Source: Solirubrobacteraceae bacterium (GTDB lineage Bacteria; Actinomycetota; Thermoleophilia; Solirubrobacterales; Solirubrobacteraceae). Taken from it: a stretch of 7,267 nt of DNA. Positions 1-4,813 of the stretch are shown one piece after another (the stretch's first letter is position 1; the number at the start of each line of letters is the position of its first letter). The stretch is taken from the NCBI GenBank assembly GCA_030043235.1, contig JASHYF010000246.1:1-7267 (forward strand). Reading direction: 5' to 3'. The translations under genes were made by a program, and so were the position numbers. Below the pieces are notes generated by a model. It was not told where the DNA came from and searched no databases. It saw only the letters and a list, made by a program, of their open reading frames with translations.

Positions 1-365
1 CAGCGCTGGCCGTCGCCCGCGTGCAGCGCGTCGATGCCGGCGGCCGTGCGCTCGAGGTCGCGGTGCAGCGCCACCGCGGTGCCGTCCGCCAGCGGGTGCG
101 CCATGCACGCCGCCGGGTGCACCCAGCGCAGGCCGTGTCGCTCGAGCGGCATGCGCGCGAACACCGGCGAGGCGGCCGCCGCGGGGTACACCGCGGAGTA
201 GGTGTCGTGGCGAAAGCCGGGCAGCGTGAGCTCGTCGGTGGCGACCGCCCCGCCCGCGCGCTCGCTCGCCTCCAGCACGAGCACGCGCCGGCCCGCGCGC
301 GCCATCGTTATCGCCGCCGCCAGGCCGTTCGGGCCGGACCCCACGACCAGGGCGTCGTAGCTCAT
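1..365 (-). CDS. FAD-dependent oxidoreductase, phytoene dehydrogenase/amine oxidase-like (partial, N-terminal part)
   Basis: The reverse strand is open from an ATG at 365-363 to the window edge, giving the first 121 residues; the C-terminus lies outside. The N-terminus MSYDALVVGSGPNGLAAAIT is a dinucleotide-binding Rossmann fold with GxGxxG at residues 9-14, an acidic residue ending the second strand (E32), and the RAGG segment (36-39) that follows it in the phytoene desaturase/NAD(P)/FAD oxidoreductase family. Residues 50-61, around PGFRHDTYSAVYP, match the usual substrate-side segment after the FAD motif. Such enzymes oxidise or isomerise carotenoids, retinoids or other hydrophobic substrates; the substrate cannot be told here. 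No Shine-Dalgarno lies before the ATG. A TATGCT hexamer ends 8 bases upstream, so the mRNA may be leaderless. It is divergent from the MBL hydrolase. Family call is firm, exact function open. Confidence 0.88.
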   Translation of the reverse strand, partial: MSYDALVVGSGPNGLAAAITMARAGRRVLVLEASERAGGAVATDELTLPGFRHDTYSAVYPAAAASPVFARMPLERHGLRWVHPAACMAHPLADGTAVALHRDLERTAAGIDALHAGDGQR

Positions 366-460
366 CGGCGCCAAGCATATGTATGCGCGATAATCCCCGG
401 CCCATGCGGCACCAGAGCTCCATCACCCGCCGCACGGAGCCGGATCGGAGCTGAGCGCGC
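366..460. promoter_or_regulatory. Divergent promoter region between the oxidoreductase and MBL hydrolase genes
   Basis: This 95-bp gap separates two divergent starts and contains the only AT-rich patch nearby. Positions 375-386 read GCATATGTATGC, with 5-bp inverted arms around a TG centre, an operator-like shape. GATAAT at 389-394 resembles a -10 element for the plus strand. TATGCT, read on the minus strand at 379-374, could serve a leaderless oxidoreductase transcript. No convincing -35 hexamer was seen for either. A GGAG at 447-450 is the Shine-Dalgarno of the hydrolase. Promoter assignment is inference. Confidence 0.35.
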
Positions 461-1336
461 TTGCAGGTCCGGTTCTGCGGCGTGCGGGGATCCACTCCAG
501 CGCCGGGCACCGAGTTCGTGCGCTACGGCGGGCACACCTCCTGCCTGGCGCTCGCCCACGACGGGGCGGCCGCGCCCACGCTGGTGCTCGACGCGGGCGT
601 CGGCCTGCGGGCGGTCTCGCGCGTGCTCGACGGCGCGCCGTTCGCGGGCACGATCGCGCTCACCCACCTGCACTGGGACCACACGCTCGAGCTGCCGTTC
701 TTCGCCGCGGGCGACCGCGCCGACGCGAACGTGACGGTGCTGATGCCCGAGCAGGACGGCGGGGAGGACGCGACGAGCCTGCTGGGGCATGTGATGTCCC
801 CGCCGTACTTCCCGATCGAGCCCACCGACCTGCGCGGGAACTGGACGTTCGCGACGATCGAGCCCGGCGAGCACGAGATCGAGGGCTTCACGGTGCTCGC
901 GCGCGAGATCCCGCACAAGGGCGGGCGCACGTTCGGCTACCGCGTGAGCGACGGCCGCTCCACGCTCACGTACATGCCCGACCACTGCCCCACGACGCTC
1001 GGCGCCGGCGAGCACGGCTTCGGCGAGTGCCACCCCGCGGCGCTGGAGCTCGCCCGCGAGAGCGACCTGCTGGTGCACGACGCGCAGCTGTTCCCCGAGG
1101 AGCTCGCCGCGGAAGCGGACTTCGGGCACTCCGTCGCCGACTACCCCGTGGAGCTCGGCCGCCTCGCGCGCGCCCGCGCGGTGGCGCTCTTCCACCACCG
1201 CTTCGACCGCACCGACGACGCGCTGGACGCGCTCGCGCGCAGGCTCGGCGCCGGTGCCGGCGGCGCGGATGGCGACGACGACGGGGATGGCCCGCGCGTG
1301 TGGGTGGCAGCCGAGGGCGCCGTGCTGGATCTGTAG
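461..1336 (+). CDS. MBL-fold metallo-hydrolase (cyclic-nucleotide phosphodiesterase/RNase Z-like subfamily)
   Basis: This is a 291-residue metallo-beta-lactamase-fold hydrolase. The metal-binding signature THLHWDH lies at residues 68-74 (H69, H71, D73, H74). Further likely ligands are H152 in IPHKGG, D174 or D207 (MPDH, VHDAQ), H223 in FGHS and H245/H246 in LFHH. The N-terminus (VRFCGVRGSTPAPG, then RYGGHTSC at 21-28) is typical of the stand-alone MBL subfamily related to RNase Z and class II cyclic-nucleotide phosphodiesterases, so a phosphodiester or similar ester substrate is likely but unproven. The start is TTG: an in-frame TGA sits at 452-454, no other start codon lies between, GGAG at 447-450 is 10 bases upstream, and family proteins begin at this point. 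Residues 268-277 form an acidic Gly/Asp insertion just before the last strand. The protein has no signal peptide and is probably cytoplasmic. Confidence 0.9.
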   Translation: MQVRFCGVRGSTPAPGTEFVRYGGHTSCLALAHDGAAAPTLVLDAGVGLRAVSRVLDGAPFAGTIALTHLHWDHTLELPFFAAGDRADANVTVLMPEQDGGEDATSLLGHVMSPPYFPIEPTDLRGNWTFATIEPGEHEIEGFTVLAREIPHKGGRTFGYRVSDGRSTLTYMPDHCPTTLGAGEHGFGECHPAALELARESDLLVHDAQLFPEELAAEADFGHSVADYPVELGRLARARAVALFHHRFDRTDDALDALARRLGAGAGGADGDDDGDGPRVWVAAEGAVLDL

Positions 1337-1657
1337 AGGCGTCTTGCGCGAACGTGCGTCGTGCGCGCGAGGTCGCAGCTTCGTGCTCCTCGCTTCGCCT
1401 CGTGAAGACGTTTTTTATCAAGGAGTGCGGCTCGCGGGCTGGTATGCCAAGGGGCGATGACCGCGATCGTCGAGCGCTTTGGAGTGCTGGGGCGCCGGCG
1501 CCCGGCGCGTGCCGCTCGTGCCGTTCGTGCTCCTCACCGCGCTCGGCTGCGGCTGCGACGCCGGCGACGCGGACGGCATTCGCCGTTTGCGCAGGCCGTT
1601 GCCTGTCTGCGGGTGCGGCGCGTGCGCGCGCCGCTGCCCGACCGCGTGGAGCTCGCG
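1337..1657. other. Gene-poor interval with no convincing gene
   Basis: About 320 bp lie between the MBL hydrolase and the convergent cupin gene. The several overlapping open frames here are Arg/Ala-rich products of high GC and do not look like proteins. The only things worth noting are a short hairpin followed by six T (1393-1416) and a possible lipoprotein-like remnant (1479-1661), both listed separately. Confidence 0.5.
1393..1416 (+). terminator. Possible intrinsic terminator after the MBL hydrolase gene
   Basis: A short stem CTTC (1393-1396) / GAAG (1404-1407) with a 7-nt loop is followed 3 bases later by TTTTTT at 1411-1416, the longest T run I found in the window. It lies 57 bp after the hydrolase stop codon. 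The stem is weak (4 bp), so this may be a weak terminator or just an AT-rich patch. Confidence 0.35.
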
Positions 1658-1661
1658 CTAG
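1479..1661 (+). pseudogene. Possible remnant of a small lipoprotein gene
   Basis: A 60-codon frame starting with TTG encodes RRVPLVPFVLLTALGCGC near its N-terminus. This resembles a bacterial lipoprotein signal peptide: basic residues, a hydrophobic core, and a lipobox-like L-T-A-L-G-C. The rest is short, Cys- and Arg-rich, and does not look like a folded domain. No ribosome binding site is evident. It ends (TAG, 1659-1661) against the stop of the convergent cupin gene. It may be a decayed or frameshifted gene, or a chance hydrophobic frame in GC-rich DNA. I do not recognise a family. Confidence 0.2.
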
Positions 1662-2158
1662 CTGCCTGCTAGCGGCCAGGGATTCTGCGCCGGCTGCCGC
1701 GGCTCCTGGCGCCAGTCGGCATATGCCTCGTCCGGCTCATCGGTCTGGACGCTCACCGACGCGCCGTACTTCGCGGCAACCTCGTTGACCGGGTAGTGCG
1801 CCTCGTCCAGCCGCCTCGAGCCGATCATCAACACGGCGCACGGCCCGTCGCCCGCGCCGACGAAGACGTGCTCGACGCCCGCCGCGCAATGCACGAAGTC
1901 CCATTGCCGCAGCGGCGTCTCCTCGCCTTCCAGGATCACGATGCATTCGCCGTGGAGCACGAGAAAATCCTCCTGCACCGGCTCCGAGTGGTAGCGGCAG
2001 TTGGGCTGGCCCGGCTGCATGATCTGGATGTTCACGCCGGTGTCCGGCCACGGCGAGCTGTCGGGCTCGAAATCGATGATCGTCGCGCGCCGCGGGTGCT
2101 CCATCGCTGGCGCATCCCCTACGTTCATCACGAACGGCTTGTCCATGTTCGGAACCAT
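1658..2158 (-). CDS. Cupin-domain protein
   Basis: This 166-residue protein has a single cupin beta-barrel at about residues 40-115. Motif 1 is seen at 57-70 (H57, E59, E63, then FLVLHG), and motif 2 at about 86-98 ending in GVEH with H97. The likely metal ligands are H57, E59, E63 and H97; Glu replaces the second His of the usual HxH. The C-terminal tail from about 120 is polar and Pro-rich. Small cupins bind metals or small ligands, or act as isomerases, dioxygenases or sugar-binding proteins; nothing here fixes the substrate. The start is the only one available after an in-frame stop at 2191-2189, apart from internal Met5. A GGGAG lies 12 bases upstream but is buried in a strong hairpin (2160-2181). 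The gene is convergent with the MBL hydrolase side. Confidence 0.85.
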   Translation of the reverse strand: MVPNMDKPFVMNVGDAPAMEHPRRATIIDFEPDSSPWPDTGVNIQIMQPGQPNCRYHSEPVQEDFLVLHGECIVILEGEETPLRQWDFVHCAAGVEHVFVGAGDGPCAVLMIGSRRLDEAHYPVNEVAAKYGASVSVQTDEPDEAYADWRQEPRQPAQNPWPLAGS

Positions 2159-2159
2159 A

Positions 2160-2181
2160 CGACGCGGGGGCTCCCGCGTCG
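2160..2181 (-). promoter_or_regulatory. Perfect 9-bp hairpin covering the cupin ribosome binding site
   Basis: CGACGCGGG (2160-2168) and CCCGCGTCG (2173-2181) are exact inverted repeats separated by four bases. On the minus strand the stem ends one base before the cupin ATG and contains its only Shine-Dalgarno-like GGGAG. Eight of the nine pairs are G-C. If transcribed, it would block ribosome access. It could instead be a DNA operator, or a terminator-like element without a T tract. The role is inference; the repeat itself is certain. Confidence 0.6.
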
Positions 2182-2188
2182 GATGCGC

Positions 2189-2317
2189 TCAGCTGAGCGT
2201 GTACCCCAACAGCGAGAAGATCGACGTGTGGCCGGCAATCCAGACGACCAGGTGATGCTCGGGCGCGAGGACGGCGCAGTCGACCACTACCACGGCGAGC
2301 GCGAGTAACGCAAGCGA
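2189..2317 (-). pseudogene. Hydrophobic coding-like fragment, possibly a small membrane protein remnant
   Basis: The minus strand reads SLALLALAVVVVDCAVLAP then HHLVVWIAGHTSIFSLLGYTLS and a TGA at 2191-2189. This gives about 43 residues with two hydrophobic segments and mostly G/C third positions, as in real genes here. No ATG, GTG or TTG precedes the hydrophobic stretch at a sensible place in this frame; an ATG with a similar onset (MLRLA) lies in another frame, suggesting a frameshift. It sits just upstream of the cupin gene and divergent from the toxin-antitoxin operon. I recognise no family. It may be a decayed membrane protein or a chance frame. Confidence 0.25.
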
Positions 2318-2329
2318 GCCGCAACATCT

Positions 2330-2357
2330 GTCCGGACGGATGCCGTACACTTCGCTT
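2330..2357 (+). promoter_or_regulatory. Putative promoter/operator of the toxin-antitoxin operon
   Basis: TACACT at 2346-2351 resembles a -10 hexamer and ends 6 bases before the ATG at 2358, which would give a leaderless antitoxin mRNA. GTCCGGAC at 2330-2337 is a perfect 8-bp palindrome just upstream of the -10. Type II antitoxins of this class commonly repress their own operon by binding palindromes there, so it is a candidate operator. No good -35 was seen. Confidence 0.35.
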
Positions 2358-2645
2358 ATGGCCTCCCGCGCATCGACCAAGACACGCAGGATCGAGATCA
2401 GGATCACCGAGGAGGAGCGCAGCCTCGAGCAAGCAGCGGCGACGGTAAACGGCGAGACCCTGAGCGAGTTCGTACGCCGCGCCGCACGCCACGAGGCCGA
2501 GCGCACGCTCGCCGAGCGCACCCGCTACGTCGTCGATGACGAAGCAGCACAGCGATTCCTCACCGCACTGGAGCAGCGTTCCGCCGACGTCGAACGAGGG
2601 CTGCGCCAGCTCACCGAGAAGCCAAGCGTGCTTCCCGCGGCGTGA
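2358..2645 (+). CDS. DUF1778-family (TacA-like) antitoxin
   Basis: This 95-residue protein starts MASRASTKTRRIEIRITEEE and matches the DUF1778 ribbon-helix-helix antitoxins. The DNA-contacting beta strand (RRIEIRI) is followed by helix 1 (about 17-30), the turn NGETLSEFV, and helix 2 with FVRRAARHEAER. The C-terminal part contains YVVDDEAAQRFLTAL, the segment that wraps the partner acetyltransferase toxin in this family. It should neutralise the downstream GNAT toxin and repress the operon. I prefer ATG 2358, because a -10-like TACACT lies 6 bases upstream and the extra six residues from the in-frame ATG at 2340 (MPYTSL) are atypical; 2340 remains possible. The stop overlaps the toxin start in GTGA, so the two are translationally coupled. 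Confidence 0.88.
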   Translation: MASRASTKTRRIEIRITEEERSLEQAAATVNGETLSEFVRRAARHEAERTLAERTRYVVDDEAAQRFLTALEQRSADVERGLRQLTEKPSVLPAA

Positions 2646-3157
2646 CGCCGCGGCTCAGCCCTACAGCTCCGTTCGATCGTAGGACACACCGCGTCGAGGA
2701 GTTCAGCTGCGGTGAGCAGGCTCTGGACCGCTGGCTGCGCAGCTACGCGGGCCGAAACCACCAGCGCGACGCCGCTCGCACGTTCGTGACCGCAGAGCAA
2801 GACGGCAAAGTCGCCGGCTACTACACGCTCGTGGCCGCACAGGTCGAGTACGAGCAGGCCACAGCCAGTGTCCGCCGAGGACTCTCACGCCACTTCCCCA
2901 TCCCGGTCGCGCTCATCGCGCGCCTAGCGGTCACGACGCCGTATCAGGGCGCCGGCCTCGGCCGCAGCCTTCTGCTCGACGCGCTCGAGCGCGTCGTACG
3001 CGCCTCCGACGAGCTCGCGATACGCGCCATCACCGTCGATGCGCTCGATGATCGCGCCACGTCGTTCTACCACCGCTTTGGGTTCCAGTCGTCATCCCTG
3101 GCACCTCGCACGCTGATGGTCCCGCTCGACGTCGTACGGCGGACGCTTCTCCGGTGA
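2642..3157 (+). CDS. GNAT-family acetyltransferase toxin (TacT-like)
   Basis: This 171-residue single-domain GNAT acetyltransferase fits the TacT/AtaT group of type II toxins. In known members the toxin acetylates the amino group of charged tRNAs and blocks translation. Visible features are FSCGEQALDRWL at 21-32, GYYTL at 59-63, PIPVALIARLAV at 86-97, the acetyl-CoA pyrophosphate-binding QGAGLG at 102-107, VDALDDRA at 132-139, and FYHRFGF at 142-148, in which Y143 corresponds to the catalytic Tyr of TacT proteins. All key positions look intact. The GTG start overlaps the antitoxin stop (2642-2645) and has no Shine-Dalgarno of its own, so it depends on coupling. Ten of the 45 codons after the start end in A or T, more than in the glycosyltransferase gene (4 of its first 45), hinting at transfer. 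Which tRNA it targets is unknown. Confidence 0.9.
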   Translation: MTPRLSPTAPFDRRTHRVEEFSCGEQALDRWLRSYAGRNHQRDAARTFVTAEQDGKVAGYYTLVAAQVEYEQATASVRRGLSRHFPIPVALIARLAVTTPYQGAGLGRSLLLDALERVVRASDELAIRAITVDALDDRATSFYHRFGFQSSSLAPRTLMVPLDVVRRTLLR

Positions 3158-3186
3158 GACGCGCTCTCCCGTGCGACGTTTGCAGC

Positions 3187-3675
3187 TCACGATTGCTCCA
3201 GGTAGCGGCGAAACCCGCGCACCGGTGCGTTGAAGCCGGTCCGCTCGTACAGCGCGTGCGCGTCCTCGCGGTCCTCGCGGGAGAGCAGCTGAAGCTTGTA
3301 GCAGCCCGCCTCGCGCGCCACTTCGGCCGCCACGTCGACCAACGCCGTGCCGACGCCCCGCCTGCGGTGCTCCGCGTCAACGACCACGTTCTCGATGCCA
3401 GCCCACGGGCGGCCACCGTGCGTGAGGTTGGCGACCATGCACAGGTCGAGCGTGCCCACGATGCGATCTTCCCGGCAGGCGACAAGCACGAGGCGCGCCG
3501 GCGAGGCAAGCATCTCCGCGAACGTCGTTTCCAGTCGCGTGAGTCGTGGCCCTGCCGTCTCGTCGTGAAGCTGCGAGAGCAGCGTCAGCAAGGCGGGCAG
3601 GTCCTCGGCGACGGCGGCGCGCACCAGCAGTCCACGGTCCACGCGTCGCGAGAAGTCATGCGGCAGCTCGATCAC
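3187..3675 (-). CDS. GNAT-family N-acetyltransferase
   Basis: This is a 162-residue acetyltransferase. It has the N-terminal LLVRAAVAEDLPALLTLL (strand 1 and helix 1, residues 16-33), a central VGTLDL strand, WAGIENVVVDAEHRRRGVG ending in the acetyl-CoA motif R-R-R-G-V-G (104-109), and ALYERTGF at 141-148. The sequence is unlike the neighbouring toxin and resembles stand-alone cytoplasmic GNATs whose acceptor (amino acid, antibiotic, protein) cannot be predicted. The start is most likely GTG at 3675-3673, with a weak GAG 5 bases upstream. The open frame continues upstream but encodes Arg/Pro-rich, non-protein-like sequence. A GTG at residue 12 is an alternative. A 14-bp tandem duplication spans the start. 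The gene is convergent with the toxin, 29 bp apart. Confidence 0.85.
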   Translation of the reverse strand: MIELPHDFSRRVDRGLLVRAAVAEDLPALLTLLSQLHDETAGPRLTRLETTFAEMLASPARLVLVACREDRIVGTLDLCMVANLTHGGRPWAGIENVVVDAEHRRRGVGTALVDVAAEVAREAGCYKLQLLSREDREDAHALYERTGFNAPVRGFRRYLEQS

Positions 3676-3694
3676 GCCAGCTCGATCACGCCAG
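3664..3694. repeat. 14-bp tandem duplication across the GNAT start codon
   Basis: CAGCTCGATCACGC occurs twice head to tail, at 3664-3677 and 3678-3691, followed by a further CAG (3692-3694). On the minus strand each copy carries GTGATCGAGCTG. The downstream copy provides the likely GTG start; the upstream copy in its own frame reads V-I-E-L-A then TGA. Because 14 is not a multiple of three, gain or loss of a copy changes which upstream frame joins the gene. Confidence 0.9.
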
Positions 3695-3744
3695 TCGTCG
3701 CTCGCTCTCGCCCGACACCGTGTGCGTGGCCGGATCCATCGGTT

Positions 3745-3782
3745 CCGTAAAGCAATGGAAAGACCGTAAAGCAATAGAAAGG
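3745..3782. repeat. 19-bp AT-rich tandem direct repeat (two copies)
   Basis: CCGTAAAGCAATGGAAAGA at 3745-3763 is followed directly by CCGTAAAGCAATAGAAAGG at 3764-3782, matching at 17 of 19 positions. The block is distinctly A-rich in a very GC-rich setting. A 19-bp spacing places equivalent bases just under two helical turns apart, as for tandem binding sites of a regulator. It could equally be a simple slippage duplication. Confidence 0.85.
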
Positions 3783-3800
3783 GGGTGTGGGCGCCTGCGC

Positions 3801-3854
3801 GCGGCGGGCGGGGCGCGCGGGGAGCGCGCGTCGTGAAAGTATTTCGCCCGCCGC
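3801..3854. repeat. 10-bp inverted repeat with nested hairpin upstream of the dienelactone hydrolase
   Basis: GCGGCGGGCG (3801-3810) pairs perfectly with CGCCCGCCGC (3845-3854). The 34-nt interior contains a second 6-bp stem (GCGCGC at 3813-3818 and 3824-3829, loop of five) and most of the GAAAGTATTTC partial palindrome (3835-3845). It lies 62 bp before the hydrolase ATG, so it may fold in the mRNA leader if transcription starts upstream. Self-complementary GC runs also arise by chance in such DNA. Confidence 0.45.
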
Positions 3855-3916
3855 CCGCTCCGGGAGGAAGGGCACGGCGGCGACCCCAACCACCATCGCG
3901 GACGAGGAGCGCACAC

Positions 3917-4612
3917 ATGCCCGACATCGAGTTCCCCATCACCTCCAACGGCGGCGGAGCCGGCAGCGCCCCGGGCTACCTGGCCGTCCCCACGGGCGAG
4001 CACGGCCCCGCAGTGATCGTGCTGCAGGAGTGGTGGGGCGTGGACGAGCACATCCGCTCGATCTGCGACCGCCTCGCCGGGGAGGGCTTCTACGCGCTCG
4101 CGCCCGACCTCTACCACGGTGAGACCACCGACCAGCCGAGCGAGGCGCAACAGAAGATGATGGCGCTGTCGATGGGCGACGCCGAGAAGGACATGTGCAG
4201 CGCCGCCGACTACCTCGCCTCCCAGCCCGGCTTCGAGGGGTCGGGGGTCGGCGCCGTGGGCTTCTGCCTCGGCGGCGGGCTCGCCGTGTGGGCGGCCGCC
4301 ACCTGCCCCAAAATCGTCGCCTCGGTCAGCTACTACTACGTCATGCCCCACGGCAAGCCCGACTTCAGCGGCATCAGCGGACCTGTGCTCGGCCACTTCG
4401 GCACCGCCGACGATTTCGTGCCCGTCGACGCCGCCAAGCAGCTCGAGGCGGAAATACGCGACGCGGGCGCGGACGTCACGTTCCACTTCTACGAGGGCGC
4501 CGGACACGCGTTCTTCAACGACACCAACCGCCTCGGCACCTACGACGCGAACCACGCGCAGACCTCGTGGGATCGCACCGTCAGCTTCCTGCGCTCGGCG
4601 CTCGCCTCCTGA
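3917..4612 (+). CDS. Dienelactone hydrolase family protein
   Basis: This 231-residue alpha/beta-hydrolase belongs to the dienelactone hydrolase family. The nucleophile is Cys117 in GFCLGG; the acid is most likely D165 in GTADDFVP, and the base H197 in EGAGHAFF. E38 in QEWWG matches the conserved Glu that keeps the Cys activated in the Pseudomonas enzyme. The length fits the family (about 230-240), and no signal peptide is present. Known members hydrolyse dienelactones in chloroaromatic degradation; many homologues, including those outside catabolic operons like this one, act on unknown carboxylic esters or lactones. The start is fixed by GAGGAG at 3904-3909, seven bases upstream of ATG; upstream in-frame sequence is Arg/Pro-rich and not protein-like. 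The gene appears monocistronic and is divergent from the GNAT gene. Confidence 0.92.
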   Translation: MPDIEFPITSNGGGAGSAPGYLAVPTGEHGPAVIVLQEWWGVDEHIRSICDRLAGEGFYALAPDLYHGETTDQPSEAQQKMMALSMGDAEKDMCSAADYLASQPGFEGSGVGAVGFCLGGGLAVWAAATCPKIVASVSYYYVMPHGKPDFSGISGPVLGHFGTADDFVPVDAAKQLEAEIRDAGADVTFHFYEGAGHAFFNDTNRLGTYDANHAQTSWDRTVSFLRSALAS

Positions 4613-4794
4613 GACCCCCGTCCGCGCTCATCGCCCGCGCCCTGCCGCCGGCGCCCGCGCTCCTCGCGCCGCCCGGGCCCGTCAGCGACCCCACGGTCGC
4701 GCTCGACCCCGGCAGCGATCGCGCCGTGGCAGCCTGGCGCGGGGAGACGGGCGCGATCGAGTACTCGATCCGCAGCTACGGCCCCAATCCGTGA
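4613..4794 (+). pseudogene. Start-less coding fragment resembling a repeat from a secreted protein
   Basis: Directly after the hydrolase stop, one plus-strand frame encodes an Ala/Pro/Leu-rich stretch (ALIARALPPAPALLAPPGP, like an eroded signal peptide). It is followed by VSDPTVALDPGSDRAVAAWR, then GETGAIEYSIRSYGPNP and a TGA at 4792-4794. Nearly all third bases are G or C and the amino acid mix is protein-like. The segment resembles one blade-like repeat (ALDP..DRAVAAWR...I.Y..R) from secreted actinobacterial beta-propeller-type proteins; this is from memory of such sequences. No ATG, GTG or TTG precedes it in frame apart from a GTG inside the repeat, so it is probably a decayed or truncated gene rather than an active one. 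Confidence 0.4.
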
Positions 4795-4813
4795 CGCGTT
4801 TCGCACGGGCGCG

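Larger units (their letters stand above)
3676..3916. promoter_or_regulatory. Divergent intergenic region with stacked repeats
   Basis: This 241-bp region lies between the divergent GNAT and dienelactone hydrolase genes. From left to right it holds the second copy of the 14-bp duplication, an AT-rich 19-bp tandem repeat (3745-3782), a GC-rich block with a 10-bp inverted repeat (3801-3854), the partly palindromic GAAAGTATTTC at 3835-3845, and a good Shine-Dalgarno (GAGGAG, 3904-3909) for the hydrolase. Promoters for both genes must lie here, but no clear -35/-10 pair was identified. Open frames through it are GC artefacts. Confidence 0.55.

Noticed and set aside
404..454. 16-codon ORF just before the MBL hydrolase, a possible leader peptide
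   Set aside because: No Shine-Dalgarno and no attenuator-like structure or codon run; it only shows that the hydrolase frame is closed upstream.
362..1198. Long open frame on the minus strand opposite the MBL hydrolase
   Set aside because: Arg/Val/Glu/His-rich composition without domain features; it is the mirror of a real high-GC gene.
1027..1788. 253-codon plus-strand frame running from inside the MBL hydrolase through the gap into the cupin gene
   Set aside because: Composition is Arg/Ala-dominated and it overlaps two better supported genes.
3745..3782. CRISPR array or plasmid iterons
   Set aside because: Only two directly adjacent copies without spacers, and no cas or replication gene nearby.
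3676..3948. N-terminal extension of the minus-strand GNAT gene to an ATG at 3948
   Set aside because: The added 91 residues are Arg/Pro-rich, cross the repeat region and overlap the start of the dienelactone hydrolase; GNAT homology begins only after 3675.
3686..4555. 289-codon open frame on the minus strand opposite the dienelactone hydrolase
   Set aside because: The plus-strand frame has a full catalytic set and Shine-Dalgarno; the reverse frame is Val/Gly/Ala/Arg-rich with no recognisable motif.
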